The notes: generated from the sequence alone by a model not told the origin. Positions 49,618 through 59,419 are shown, counted from the first letter of the stretch. The stretch: DNA of 64,000 nt from an uncultured Acidimicrobiales bacterium (GCA_937934655.1 CALGZB010000070.1:1-64000), one strand, 5' to 3'. A program made the numbers and translations.

Positions 49618-50859
49618 ATGCCGTCGAGCCTGGCATCGGCATACGCTGGGAAAATGGATGCATCAGCAGCACTCAGCATGTGGCTGGCGGAAGGCCACAT
49701 CGACGCCGCAACCGGCGAACGTCTTCGCGCCGCCCTCGACCAACACGAAGCACCGGCCAAGCAGAACAAGATCATTGGCGTTCTTGTAACGATCGGAGCC
49801 GTGCTGATTGGCGGTGGCCTACTGCTGTTCATCGCGAGCCAATGGGGCTCCAGCTCGCCCGCCAGCCGGCTGGCTCTTCTCTTTGCCATCTATGCACTCA
49901 CCGTTGCCGGGGCCCTTCTCGCCGGTCGACAAAAACTCACGATCACTGCAAACGGCCTCTGGTTTCTCTCCTCCATTGCCGTCGGCGTCAACATCTTTCT
50001 TGTCGGCCAGATATTCAACCTGCCGCTCAACTACTGGCAAGGCACGTTCCTTTGGATGCTGGCTACTCTCGCGGCTGGTTGGGCGGCGCCGTCGTCCGCC
50101 CAGGGTTGGCTTGCGGTGCCACTCGGTATCTTGACCCTCGGCTGGATCTCAACCCCGTCGTCGTTTGCCTTCGATCAAGCAGCGTTCCTGTGGGAGCCCG
50201 CAGGTATCAAGGCGCTGCTCCCCATCATTGGCATCGGACTCGTCGCCATTGCGTTGCTCGTTCCAGATACACCTTTCGCATGGCTCAAGAAACCTGCCAC
50301 CGCATTCGGGACCCTGCTTGTTGCTGTTCCATTAACCATCTCTACTTTTGACCCAGAAATATTCGCTTGGATCTTCGGGATCGATGTCCAGTTCCTTCAC
50401 CCAGTCATCGGCCTGGCGGCTCTCGCTCTCGTCGTCATCGTGTGGCGACGCGATCCAACCTCGCCACTCGCAATGGGCTTCGGTTCGGTGTTCCTTCTTC
50501 TCGTCGCACTCCTCCCCCAAACCTCGAGCGACAGCAGCGACCGCTATACCGAACCGTGGTTGGCCGAGCCGTTCGAAGTCTCCAGCGGTCTGTTCTGGGT
50601 GTACACCGCCATCATCTTTGGACTCTCGGTCGGGGCGATCATCGCCGGACAACGATTCGATATCAAGGCGCTCATCAACGTCGGGTTCGCAATGGTGAGC
50701 GTCCAACTGTTCGCCCTGTACGTGGGACGAATTGCCGGAGCCCTCCCCACATCGCTCGCCGTGATCGGCGGTGGCCTCTTGCTAGTCGGAGGAGCGATCT
50801 TCCTCGAACGCAAACGACGGGAGATAACCGACGAGGTCCTGCAGGAGGTGACGGTATGA
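49618..50859 (+). CDS. DUF2157-type membrane protein
   Basis: ALSMWLAEGHIDAATGERLRAAL...KIIGVLVTIGAVLIGGGLLLFIASQWGSSSPASRLALL. Confidence 0.75.
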   Translation: MPSSLASAYAGKMDASAALSMWLAEGHIDAATGERLRAALDQHEAPAKQNKIIGVLVTIGAVLIGGGLLLFIASQWGSSSPASRLALLFAIYALTVAGALLAGRQKLTITANGLWFLSSIAVGVNIFLVGQIFNLPLNYWQGTFLWMLATLAAGWAAPSSAQGWLAVPLGILTLGWISTPSSFAFDQAAFLWEPAGIKALLPIIGIGLVAIALLVPDTPFAWLKKPATAFGTLLVAVPLTISTFDPEIFAWIFGIDVQFLHPVIGLAALALVVIVWRRDPTSPLAMGFGSVFLLLVALLPQTSSDSSDRYTEPWLAEPFEVSSGLFWVYTAIIFGLSVGAIIAGQRFDIKALINVGFAMVSVQLFALYVGRIAGALPTSLAVIGGGLLLVGGAIFLERKRREITDEVLQEVTV

Positions 50860-51320
50860 ATCGCCGACATGCAATCGCCATAGCCCTCGCTCTTCTCGCC
50901 ATGTTCGCTTCCTTGGCGCAGCCGCTCTGGATCCGAACAACCGGCACCGAGGTTTCCCTCGAATTGCGACCCGTCGACCCGCTTTCACTGTTTCGAGGGA
51001 ACTACGTCGATCTCGACTACGACACCCCGGTCGATACCGGTAATCGCAATTGGGGAGACCCGGTCTTCGTCGTCTTCGACAACGCCCGGCCAGCGAACGC
51101 GGTGAAAGTCAGCGATGACCGACCCTCGCTCGCCGAAGGCGAAACATGCCTGGGCGGCCACGTTCAATCCGATGGTCGGGTTGGGTTTCGGACACTCGAA
51201 CAGTTCTTTGTTACCGAAGAGGATGGCAGCCGACTGGAGAACGACTTGTCCTCGATGGTCGGCGTGATCCGGACCACCGGATCATGCCGATCGATTCTCG
51301 TGAGCATCGAACCCGAGTAG
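50856..51320 (+). CDS. GDYXXLXY-type membrane-associated protein
   Basis: MNRRHAIAIALALLAMFASLAQPLWIRTTGTEVSLELRPVDPLSLFRGNYVDLDYD; ATGA overlap with DUF2157 gene. Confidence 0.75.
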   Translation: MNRRHAIAIALALLAMFASLAQPLWIRTTGTEVSLELRPVDPLSLFRGNYVDLDYDTPVDTGNRNWGDPVFVVFDNARPANAVKVSDDRPSLAEGETCLGGHVQSDGRVGFRTLEQFFVTEEDGSRLENDLSSMVGVIRTTGSCRSILVSIEPE

Positions 51321-51323
51321 CGG

Positions 51324-52865
51324 CTACAGCGTGCCGTCATCGAGCATTTGAAGTACTTCGACAGCCCGCTCGCGGACGTCCTCGAGATCGCTCAATCGGC
51401 GCATTCCCGCCAACTGTTGGCCCATACGATGATTCCCGGCAAAAGCATCAGCATTGCGGGCCAAGAAATCCCAGTAGAGGGTAGTGAACGGGCAGGCATC
51501 CTCGCCCGTCCGTTTCTTCGGGTTATACCTACAGCCCTTGCAGGAGTCGCCCATCTTGTTGATGTAGGCCCCGCCCGAGGCGTACGGCTTGGTGGCCATC
51601 ATCCCGCCGTCAGCGTGCAGCGCCATGCCGACAACATTTGGCAACATGACCCATTCGGCGCCGTCGACGAAACTGGCCCACATCCAGTCGGTCATGGCTT
51701 GCGGATCGACACCAGAAGTAAGCGCAAGATTGCCGAGCACCATGAGTCGCTCGATGTGGTGGGCATACCCGTGTTCGTCGACGTGTGACATCACACTTGC
51801 GACGCAGGCCATGTTGGTCGACGACGTGCCAGAGAAGGCGGGCGGAACCGCACGATTCGCATCGAGTTGATTCCGATGTCGATAGTCGGGCATCCACAAC
51901 CAGTACACACACCACACGTACTCACGCCAGCCAATGACCTGCCGCACAAACCCCTCGACCGAATTGATTGGGGCGTCACCGTTTCGGTACGCAACCTCGG
52001 CCGCCTCGGCGATCTCAAGCGGATGGAGAAGTCCGAGATTCATCGACGACGCCAGCACCGAATGAGCCAGCTTCCACTCGGCCGCGATCATCGCGTCCTC
52101 GTGCGGACCGAAGGGCCCCAAGCCCGTTGCCACGAACTCATCGAGACGTACAAGCGCCTGGGTCCGGGTGACCGGCCAGGTCCCCTGTGGGCCTGCTCCC
52201 CACAGCTGGTCGGATTGTTTGTCGATCCCAAACTCGTCGATAACAGCGCGGTCGATGTCGTCGAGTTCGAAGCGAGTGATCTGTGGCCATGACCGACCAT
52301 CCTTCGGTGGTGGTTCGCGGTTGTCGTGATCGAAGTTCCAACGGCCACCGGCCGGTTCGGCCGCATCGGATCCGTTACCGATGGGATCCATCAGAATTCC
52401 TAGGCGGGTTCGCTGCCAGCGATAAAAGTCCTCCATCTTGAAGCTCTTGCGAGGCTCGGACCATTCGGCAAACTCGTCGTAATGGCACAGGAACTGATCA
52501 TTCCGGAAGATTTCGACGCCAAGGCGCTTGAGCATGGATCGCCCATCCCAGCTCATTGGCTCCATCGCCAAAACTCGCTCCACACCAAATTCAGAACAGT
52601 GTGCACGGAGGCCCTCAGGCAATGAATCGGCGACACGGTGATCCACATCGAAACCCTCAACACGAAGCTCGTCGGCAAAGTGCGCCATGGCGGAAAGCAC
52701 GAGGTGAAGACGTTGTCGATGCCATCGCTTCGATGCGATCTTCGAGTTGCTCGTCACAAGGAGAACTCGGCAATCACCAGGAAGACGCGCCGCCAGAGGT
52801 CCGGCGTTTCGGTTCAGCTGGTCTCCCAAAACCCAGACGGTTGGGACGGATTTACCTGTAAGCAT
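51324..52865 (-). CDS. FeS-cluster cryptochrome/photolyase (PhrB-like)
   Basis: WVLGDQLNRNAGPL; KMEDFYRWQRTRLGILM; NKMGDSCKGCRYNPKKRTGEDACPFTTLYWDFL (C-x2-C-x12-C). Confidence 0.9.
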   Translation of the reverse strand: MLTGKSVPTVWVLGDQLNRNAGPLAARLPGDCRVLLVTSNSKIASKRWHRQRLHLVLSAMAHFADELRVEGFDVDHRVADSLPEGLRAHCSEFGVERVLAMEPMSWDGRSMLKRLGVEIFRNDQFLCHYDEFAEWSEPRKSFKMEDFYRWQRTRLGILMDPIGNGSDAAEPAGGRWNFDHDNREPPPKDGRSWPQITRFELDDIDRAVIDEFGIDKQSDQLWGAGPQGTWPVTRTQALVRLDEFVATGLGPFGPHEDAMIAAEWKLAHSVLASSMNLGLLHPLEIAEAAEVAYRNGDAPINSVEGFVRQVIGWREYVWCVYWLWMPDYRHRNQLDANRAVPPAFSGTSSTNMACVASVMSHVDEHGYAHHIERLMVLGNLALTSGVDPQAMTDWMWASFVDGAEWVMLPNVVGMALHADGGMMATKPYASGGAYINKMGDSCKGCRYNPKKRTGEDACPFTTLYWDFLARNADAFAGNHRMGQQLAGMRRLSDLEDVRERAVEVLQMLDDGTL

Positions 52866-52994
52866 CTGGCCAGTCTCGCCGACACGGCAGGGACAACCAC
52901 CGTGGAGCCAGCCTGGAGTGCGGACACAAAAGAATGAAGGTTGCTTCAAGCCGTTCGGGTTCACAGGACGCCATTTAGCTGTACCATCCCTACC

Positions 52995-53624
52995 GTGGGG
53001 ACGAACGACGCCAACCAAAAACGAAAGATCGTCTTAATCGACGATCAAGTTTCATACGCAGAAGCTCTTGGCTTGGCGCTATCGATGACACCAGACCTTC
53101 AAGTGGCTGGGCAAGCATCAGATCGGCAATCTGGCCAAGACATCGTGCTGGCCGTGCAACCGGACTTGGTGGTCACCGACTACCGGCTTCCGGGAGCCGA
53201 TACCGGCATTGCCTGCGCGACCTATCTTCGCGAGAACGGGTTCGTAGCGCCCATCGTGGTCCTCACCGGTTACCCCGCACCTCAGGTTCTCCGTGAGGCA
53301 TCTGGACTCACCAACATCACAGTGATGTCCAAGGATCTGCCAATTCTCGAACTCATCGATGGGTTCCGCGAAATGATCGACGGACACCAACCAAAGGCAA
53401 CCGGTGCGCCCGGGCCCAAGGTCGAGCTTTCGTCTGGCGAACTCGAAGTTCTCGAACTCCTGAATCAGGGAGTGGCTCCCGCCGATATTGCCGAGCAGCT
53501 CTTTTTGTCGCTGCACACCATTCGTGCCCGCATCAAGTCACTACTGCGCAAGCTCGACGCCAACAGCCAACTCGAGGCGCTGGCCACCGCAACCCGACTC
53601 GGGCTACTCGTTCCCCCGACTTAA
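52995..53624 (+). CDS. NarL/LuxR-type response regulator
   Basis: KIVLIDDQVSYAEALGLALS...DLVVTDYRLPG...LSSGELEVLELLNQGVAPADIAEQLFLSLHTIRARIKSLLRKLDANSQLEAL; GTG start. Confidence 0.88.
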   Translation: MGTNDANQKRKIVLIDDQVSYAEALGLALSMTPDLQVAGQASDRQSGQDIVLAVQPDLVVTDYRLPGADTGIACATYLRENGFVAPIVVLTGYPAPQVLREASGLTNITVMSKDLPILELIDGFREMIDGHQPKATGAPGPKVELSSGELEVLELLNQGVAPADIAEQLFLSLHTIRARIKSLLRKLDANSQLEALATATRLGLLVPPT

Positions 53625-54211
53625 GCGACTCGGTCAACCTTCTTCGGGCCAGTCTTTTCTTCCGCCACAAGCTGCTCTGCGGTCTGCGCAAGCAAGTTGG
53701 CCAAGATCGAGCGATCGACCTTCGAGTTCGACAGCGTCTGTTCGGTGTTCTGAATTTGTTCTTCGAGCGACGAACGACTTGAAGCGATGGCCTTGTCGGT
53801 CGCGGTCTTCAATGCATCGAGTGACTTCTCGAATGCCGCGGCCTTGCTGGCGATTTCACTCTGCAACTCGGCGGTACCGTTATTGGCCATTGCCGTGAGG
53901 TCAACCAGCGCACTCTTGCGTGCTGCGGCTTCCTTTTCGATCTTGGTATCGAGACGTTTGTCGATCTGGGCCTTGTTTTTGTCGACCTTGCGGTCGGTCA
54001 CAGCAAATTCCTTGCGCATCTCGGTGCGAACTGCAGTGATGTTCTCAAGCAACATCGCTTCAATCGAGTCGATTCGGGCGTTGATCGCCTCGAACTGATC
54101 ACCAAACAGGAGGCCTTGAACCCGGCCAAGGTCACCCTCGGCGAAGGTTTTTTCCGTTGATGATTCGAGCTGATTGCTCGTTGGCTCGTTACTCATTTGT
54201 TCATTCCCCAT
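53621..54211 (-). CDS. Uncharacterised coiled-coil protein
   Basis: Heptad-like EAINARIDSIEAMLLENITAVRTEMRKEFAVTDRKVDKNKAQIDKRLDTKIEKE; no recognised domain. Confidence 0.6.
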   Translation of the reverse strand: MGNEQMSNEPTSNQLESSTEKTFAEGDLGRVQGLLFGDQFEAINARIDSIEAMLLENITAVRTEMRKEFAVTDRKVDKNKAQIDKRLDTKIEKEAAARKSALVDLTAMANNGTAELQSEIASKAAAFEKSLDALKTATDKAIASSRSSLEEQIQNTEQTLSNSKVDRSILANLLAQTAEQLVAEEKTGPKKVDRVA

Positions 54212-54373
54212 AGTGCGATTCGTTCGTCTTCAAGTAGCAATCGGCAGTCAGGGACACCGCATGAGTCGAATGGCCTATAAATATTCTTCGCAACGGGATG
54301 CCAATCGACCCAGATTGGGGGCATTTCAAGAGAACGATTGAGGTCGACGGCCTACTCGGCCGATACAGATGTT

Positions 54374-55567
54374 ATGGATATGATTCAAGGCCGGCGGAGC
54401 CCTCACGACGAAAGCGTTGCGCTTGAAGCAATTCGCGACGTAGTGCGGATCGCTCAGATATCAACCAATGCAGTCTTCGCTCAATTGTGTGTGGGTCCCG
54501 AGGTGGTTGCCTGGTCTGGACAGACTGATGAATTCCAGCCCGTACTCGAACTCATCACCATCGCCGAACTTCACTCCTCTGGCGCGATCATCTCCCTCGA
54601 GGGCGGTCTTCCGTCGTGGGCTGTTTCGATGCAGGCGGTCTCACTGACCGGCCCGCATGCCGAACCAGCATGGCTGCTTGTCATCTCTGACGAGGAGAGT
54701 GCCTTCGATGAAAAGTCGACAGAGCTCTTGGAGATTGCTGGCTCGCTCGCCGAGCGCTCGCTCGACCGGACCGTCGAACATGCACGGCTCGCCGACATCA
54801 GCGAAGAACTTCGCGTCACCCAAGCCGATCTTCGCGTCAGTAGTCAACAGCTCGAAATCTCAAACCGCGAGCTCGAACAGTTTGCCTATGTCGCGTCGCA
54901 TGAGCTGGTCTCTCCCCTTCGCGCCGTATCGGTCTACGCCCAGCTTCTTCAGCAGATCCTTACCGATACCGAACTCGAATCCGGGACCACTACCAAAGTC
55001 GAATCTTGCGTTGATGAAATCACCCGAGGCGTCAGCCTTATGAGTACCCAGGTGCAGAGCCTGCTCGAACTCTCCAGCGTCAACGCGACGGCCACCACAC
55101 TCGAACCTGTCGAACTCTCAGAGGCTGTCGGCAATGCGCTCGACACCCTCGCGCCGCAGTTGGAGGAAGCCAACGCCAACATCACGGTCGAAGCACTCCC
55201 AATCGTTCTCGGGCAGCTCGTGCCTCTGCAGGGCGTCTTCGCCAACCTGGTCTCGAACTCGTTGCGCTACTCTCACGCCGATCGTCAGCTCGAAATAGAG
55301 GTCTCCGCCAGCGCGACGACGACCCACACCAGAGTTACGGTTCGAGACAACGGTGTCGGTGTCACCGAAGCCGACGCTGACCGGATATTTGGACTGTTTG
55401 AGCGAGCCTCGACCACCACCGATGGCACGGGGATCGGCCTGGCGTTGAGCCGTCGCATTGTTGAATCGTTCGGCGGCCGAATCGGTGTGACGTCGGGGAT
55501 CGAAGAAGGCTCCGAGTTCTGGGTTGAGCTGTCGAATGCCGCAACCTGGCCGGTCGAAGATTCGTAA
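54374..55567 (+). CDS. Soluble sensor histidine kinase (GAF-like N-terminus, HisKA, HATPase)
   Basis: LEQFAYVASHELVSPLRAVSVYAQLL H-box; NLVSNSLRYSHADRQ N-box; DNGVGV; GTGIGLALSRRIVESFGGRI. Confidence 0.87.
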   Translation: MDMIQGRRSPHDESVALEAIRDVVRIAQISTNAVFAQLCVGPEVVAWSGQTDEFQPVLELITIAELHSSGAIISLEGGLPSWAVSMQAVSLTGPHAEPAWLLVISDEESAFDEKSTELLEIAGSLAERSLDRTVEHARLADISEELRVTQADLRVSSQQLEISNRELEQFAYVASHELVSPLRAVSVYAQLLQQILTDTELESGTTTKVESCVDEITRGVSLMSTQVQSLLELSSVNATATTLEPVELSEAVGNALDTLAPQLEEANANITVEALPIVLGQLVPLQGVFANLVSNSLRYSHADRQLEIEVSASATTTHTRVTVRDNGVGVTEADADRIFGLFERASTTTDGTGIGLALSRRIVESFGGRIGVTSGIEEGSEFWVELSNAATWPVEDS

Positions 55568-55703
55568 CGGCTTTCGGCAGACGTGCCGAAATAGGGCCGA
55601 CGAGATACGGCAGAAGAAAGAGGGCTGCAGAAAGAGGGAATAGGTGAGCGCCACGCCGGGTTGCCGGGTGACCTGTCCGAATCCTTGGAGATCTCTGCAA
55701 CCA

Positions 55704-56309
55704 ATGCGACCAACCCCTTTTGCTGCCGGCGCCCTCGCTGCCGGCCTTTTGCTCTCTGCTTGTGGGGGCGGCGGTGAAACGACAAGTACCGGCGCAACAC
55801 CTGATGCCGGAACCGAAACCAGCTCTGGTGCGAGCCCGGCCGACCTGGCAGAGGAAAACGCCCAATCCTTACAAAGCACCGACGACGGCCGCACCAGCGA
55901 GGTTCTCAATATCGCCGATGGGTCAATCACCAGTCTGCAAGAGGCCGTCACTGGCGACCGTCCCGTATTGCTCTGGTTCTGGGCACCTCATTGACCGACC
56001 TGCCGGCGCGAAGGCCCGGCCGTTGAGCAGTTTGCTCAAGCCAACATCGACAAGATTCAGATCATCGGCATCGGAGCCCAGGACGACTTCGGTCAAGCCC
56101 AGGACTTCTTGGGCGACACCGGCGTCGCCACGCCTGAGATGCTGTACGACCCAACCTTCAACACGTGGCGGGCCTTTGGTGTCACGACAAACTCCCAAAT
56201 GAAACTGCTCACCCCAGACCTCGACGCGAGCTCTGACCTTCTGTTCGGCTTCGGCGAGGATGAGCAAGCAGCCATCCTTGACGCGCTGCCAGCCTTTGCC
56301 CCGCAGTAA
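55704..56309 (+). CDS. Thioredoxin-like lipoprotein, candidate selenoprotein (TGA at 55992-55994 read as Sec)
   Basis: Lipobox MRPTPFAAGALAAGLLLSACGGGG; VLLWFWAPH[TGA]PTCRREGPAVEQFAQANIDKIQIIGIGAQDDFGQAQDFLGDTGV...FAPQ continues in the same frame to TAA 56307-56309. Confidence 0.75.
56002..56020 (+). promoter_or_regulatory. Candidate bacterial SECIS hairpin
   Basis: GCCGG-c-GC-GAAG-GC-CCGGC: 7-bp stem with one bulged C, GAAG loop; first loop G (56010) is 16 nt after the TGA. Confidence 0.45.
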
Positions 56310-56409
56310 CCGCCGTATCGGCCAGTCTGGTTGAACGATGCCGTGTGGGCAGAGGAACCCTCCTCTTGCCCGTGCGGAGTGCTCGTTCCGGCAGTACCGT
56401 GAACAACGT

Positions 56410-57363
56410 ATGCGTTCCTTTAGCGCCGGTAACTTCGGCAACACTGATGACCCCTGGTTTCGGGTTGGCAACATCAACGTCACCACCACGATTGCCTTCG
56501 TTGGTATCGGTATTGTGGGCCTACTCGTCTGGATGATCGAAGGGCCGAGCCGCAGCATCTCGCAGAACTTCTGGTTGTTCGGCGAAGCGTTCCGCGGCTT
56601 CGAGGGTGTCGGCACCGCAGGTGGTGGCCAGATATGGCGCATCTTCACCTGGCCGATGTTTCATGAAGCTGGCGCTCGGGTGTTCTGGGTGATCCTGATG
56701 TTCGCCATCTTCTTCATGTTGGGAAGCCAGCTCGAAGCGAAGATGGGGCGCAAGGTCTACACCTCATTTATCGCAACCCTCATCGTCGTGCCGTCGATCC
56801 TCGTCACGTTGATTCAGATCGGTGTCCCAATGCAGGGCGCCGTCGGCGGCCTTCGCTTCGTCGAACTCGGTGTTCTCATTGGCTTTGGCCTGGCGTTTCC
56901 TGAAGCCGTGTTCTTCTTCGGGATCCCTGCCCGGTTCCTCGCCGCCGGAATCGTTGTTATCGAGTTCATCCAAACGGTCGCCGACCGGAACACACTCGGT
57001 CTGGTATTCGGCTTCCTTCTCGTCGCTACGGCACTCCTTGCGATTAGAGCATTTGGTCACGCTCCCGATGACCAGTGGATTCCTCTGATCCCAGTTCCCG
57101 CCAACCTCGGCGGCACCGCTGCACCAAAGGCGGCCAAAAAGAGCGGCGGACCAAACCTGAGTCGCCCTTCGCGTAAGCGAGCCAAAAGCAATCTCTCTGT
57201 GGTGCCACCGACCGACCCAGTGCAAGATGATCTCAACGACATGGAGATCGACTCGCTTCTCGATCAGGTCGCCAACGAAGGTCTCGACAGTCTCACCAAG
57301 GATCAACGAAAACGGCTCGAGCAACACTCGAAGCGGCTTCGTAAACGCGACGAAGGAAAGTAG
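56410..57363 (+). CDS. Rhomboid-like polytopic membrane protein (probably non-catalytic)
   Basis: Rhomboid-like organisation (WRIFTWPMFH, GSQLEAKMGRKVYTSFIATL); Ser motif position reads GAVG. Confidence 0.55.
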   Translation: MRSFSAGNFGNTDDPWFRVGNINVTTTIAFVGIGIVGLLVWMIEGPSRSISQNFWLFGEAFRGFEGVGTAGGGQIWRIFTWPMFHEAGARVFWVILMFAIFFMLGSQLEAKMGRKVYTSFIATLIVVPSILVTLIQIGVPMQGAVGGLRFVELGVLIGFGLAFPEAVFFFGIPARFLAAGIVVIEFIQTVADRNTLGLVFGFLLVATALLAIRAFGHAPDDQWIPLIPVPANLGGTAAPKAAKKSGGPNLSRPSRKRAKSNLSVVPPTDPVQDDLNDMEIDSLLDQVANEGLDSLTKDQRKRLEQHSKRLRKRDEGK

Positions 57364-57368
57364 GCGCC

Positions 57369-58148
57369 ATGTCGGAGCCTTCTCCTTCGCCCGCGTCGAT
57401 CGCCCAGCAGGCCTCCGACTTCTACGTCCTGTCAGCACGAGATGGCAAGAGCCGTGCCGCCGTCGAAACGTACGTTGGCGACACGTACATCCAGCACAAC
57501 CACCGGGTACCTGACGGCCCCGAAGGCTTCCGTAAGCGATACCACGACATGTCTCACGACTACGGGTATCGCGATGTTGCCGTCATCCGGGCCTTCGCCA
57601 ACGATCACACGGCAGTTCTCCACACGGTTGAAGATCGCGGCGATGGTGGCGTATGGGTTGCCATGGTCCTGCTGCGATTCCTCGACAACAAAATCATTGA
57701 GCAGTGGGACAACTTCGTTGAGGTTCCGGACTTTGCGAGCGGCTTGGCGTTCACGAGCGGCCCATCAACAACATCGACCCTCGAGACCACCGACGACACC
57801 GCCGATCGTTCACGAGCGGTGATCCAAGCACTCATCGATGGCGACCCAATGGCAGCCGCACCGGCCTTCGACCACCGCAAGTTTCGCCATCACGACACAA
57901 CGTTGACGGCACGCACGTTCGCCGCCGAGTGGTTCGAAAACCGTTCCGACATCGCTGTCACCCAGATTCACCAAGTCGTGGCGCACCACAACTTCGCGGC
58001 GGTGCAAAGCGAAGGCCTCGTCGATGGCACGCCTACCGCTTTCACCGATTGTTTCCGTTGCGAGCAAGGCGTCATCGTCGAGCATTGGGGCGTTTCCGAG
58101 ACCATCGTCGACGCCGCCGCATCTGCTCATACCAACGGCAAGTTCTAA
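57369..58148 (+). CDS. Duplicated SnoaL-like protein
   Basis: VETYVGDTYIQHNHRVPDGPEGF...FLDNKIIEQWDNFVEVP and second half FRHHDTTL...CEQGVIVEHWGVSETI. Confidence 0.8.
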   Translation: MSEPSPSPASIAQQASDFYVLSARDGKSRAAVETYVGDTYIQHNHRVPDGPEGFRKRYHDMSHDYGYRDVAVIRAFANDHTAVLHTVEDRGDGGVWVAMVLLRFLDNKIIEQWDNFVEVPDFASGLAFTSGPSTTSTLETTDDTADRSRAVIQALIDGDPMAAAPAFDHRKFRHHDTTLTARTFAAEWFENRSDIAVTQIHQVVAHHNFAAVQSEGLVDGTPTAFTDCFRCEQGVIVEHWGVSETIVDAAASAHTNGKF

Positions 58149-58185
58149 AAGGTCACGCACCAGCGTCCGACAGGAACACCCCGTG

Positions 58186-58905
58186 ATGCCACGACCGAAG
58201 TTCTTGTGGGCCTACGCACTCGTCCTCCACCTGGCTCTCCTGCTCCTGGTGCTCAGAATCGCGCAACCGAGCCTGGCCATCTGGGGCCCGGTGAGCTCGG
58301 TATCTCAGGCCGAAATTCACTACGTGAACATGGTCCAATACCACGAGCGCGGCGACGCAGCGCTCCCTCCCGGACGGGTCCTGTTTCTTGGCGACAGCAT
58401 CACCCAAGGCTTGCCGGTTGCTGCGGCTACCTCCCGCGGCGTGAACTACGGAATCGGCTCCGACGATACGGTTGGCCTGCTCGCCCGACTCGAAAAGTAC
58501 GAGTCGATCAACTCGGCGGCAGCCGTTGTCATCGCCATGGGGTCAAACGATATGAACCGGGTCACGGACGCAGAACTCTCCACAAACTATGAAGCGGTCC
58601 TCGACGCAATTCCGTCCGACGTTCCCGTCATTTGTTCGGCGATTCTCCCAATCGACGAACCGGTGCGCAGCAACTGGCTCGACCGCTCAAACAAACGAAT
58701 CATCAAACTCAACACCGACATCGAGAGCCTGTGTACCAACCGCGGGTACCTGTTCGTCGATCCAACCGCGGCAATGTCGAATGACGATGGCAACCTCAAG
58801 TCGGAGTTTCACGTCGGCGATGGCCTCCACCTCAACGCTGACGGAAATGCCCAGTGGATCGTCGACCTGAAGGCCGCGTTACAGCAGCTCGGCATTGACG
58901 ACTAG
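58186..58905 (+). CDS. SGNH/GDSL hydrolase with N-terminal TM
   Basis: VLFLGDSITQG, AMGSNDMN, DGLHLNADGNAQWI. Confidence 0.88.
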   Translation: MPRPKFLWAYALVLHLALLLLVLRIAQPSLAIWGPVSSVSQAEIHYVNMVQYHERGDAALPPGRVLFLGDSITQGLPVAAATSRGVNYGIGSDDTVGLLARLEKYESINSAAAVVIAMGSNDMNRVTDAELSTNYEAVLDAIPSDVPVICSAILPIDEPVRSNWLDRSNKRIIKLNTDIESLCTNRGYLFVDPTAAMSNDDGNLKSEFHVGDGLHLNADGNAQWIVDLKAALQQLGIDD

Positions 58906-59019
58906 GACTATCTCGGTGCGAAGCTGGGAATGAAACGGCCGTACGATGAGTTCTTTATCTCGTACTTAGGTCTCAACGCCTCGGTCCCCAAACCCACAAC
59001 TCGCCAGGAGGCCCTTCCA

Positions 59020-59412
59020 GTGGCAACGATCGAACTCAACAAGAACAACTTTGAAGAAACCATCAACCGAGACGGCGTGGTCCTTGTCGACTTCTGGGCC
59101 GAGTGGTGTGGTCCGTGCAAGTCCTTCGGGCCGGTCTTTGAAGCCACCTCCGAGGAGAACCCCGACACCATCTTCGCAAAGGTCGACACCGAAGCCGAGC
59201 AAGACCTCTCCGGAGCGCTCGGGATCCAATCGATCCCTACCGTCATGATCTTCCGCGACGGTATCCAAGTGTTCTCCCAGCCGGGTGCGCTTCCCAAAGA
59301 TGCTCTCGACGATCTCCTCGTCCAAGTCAACGGACTCGACATGGATGAAGTCCGCAAAGAGGTCGAAGAACACATCGCAAGCCACCAACACGGCCCCGAC
59401 TGCAACCACTAA
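59020..59412 (+). CDS. Thioredoxin with His-rich C-terminal tail
   Basis: VLVDFWAEWCGPCKSFGPVFEATSEEN...IQSIPTVMIFRDG; tail HIASHQHGPDCNH; GTG start. Confidence 0.9.
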   Translation: MATIELNKNNFEETINRDGVVLVDFWAEWCGPCKSFGPVFEATSEENPDTIFAKVDTEAEQDLSGALGIQSIPTVMIFRDGIQVFSQPGALPKDALDDLLVQVNGLDMDEVRKEVEEHIASHQHGPDCNH

Positions 59413-59419
59413 CAGCACC

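Noticed and set aside
55704-55994. Treating the thioredoxin-like gene as a simple pseudogene
   Set aside because: Only one stop, positioned precisely at the catalytic Cys, with coding-quality sequence on both sides and a downstream hairpin; recoding explains more, though pseudogenization is not excluded.
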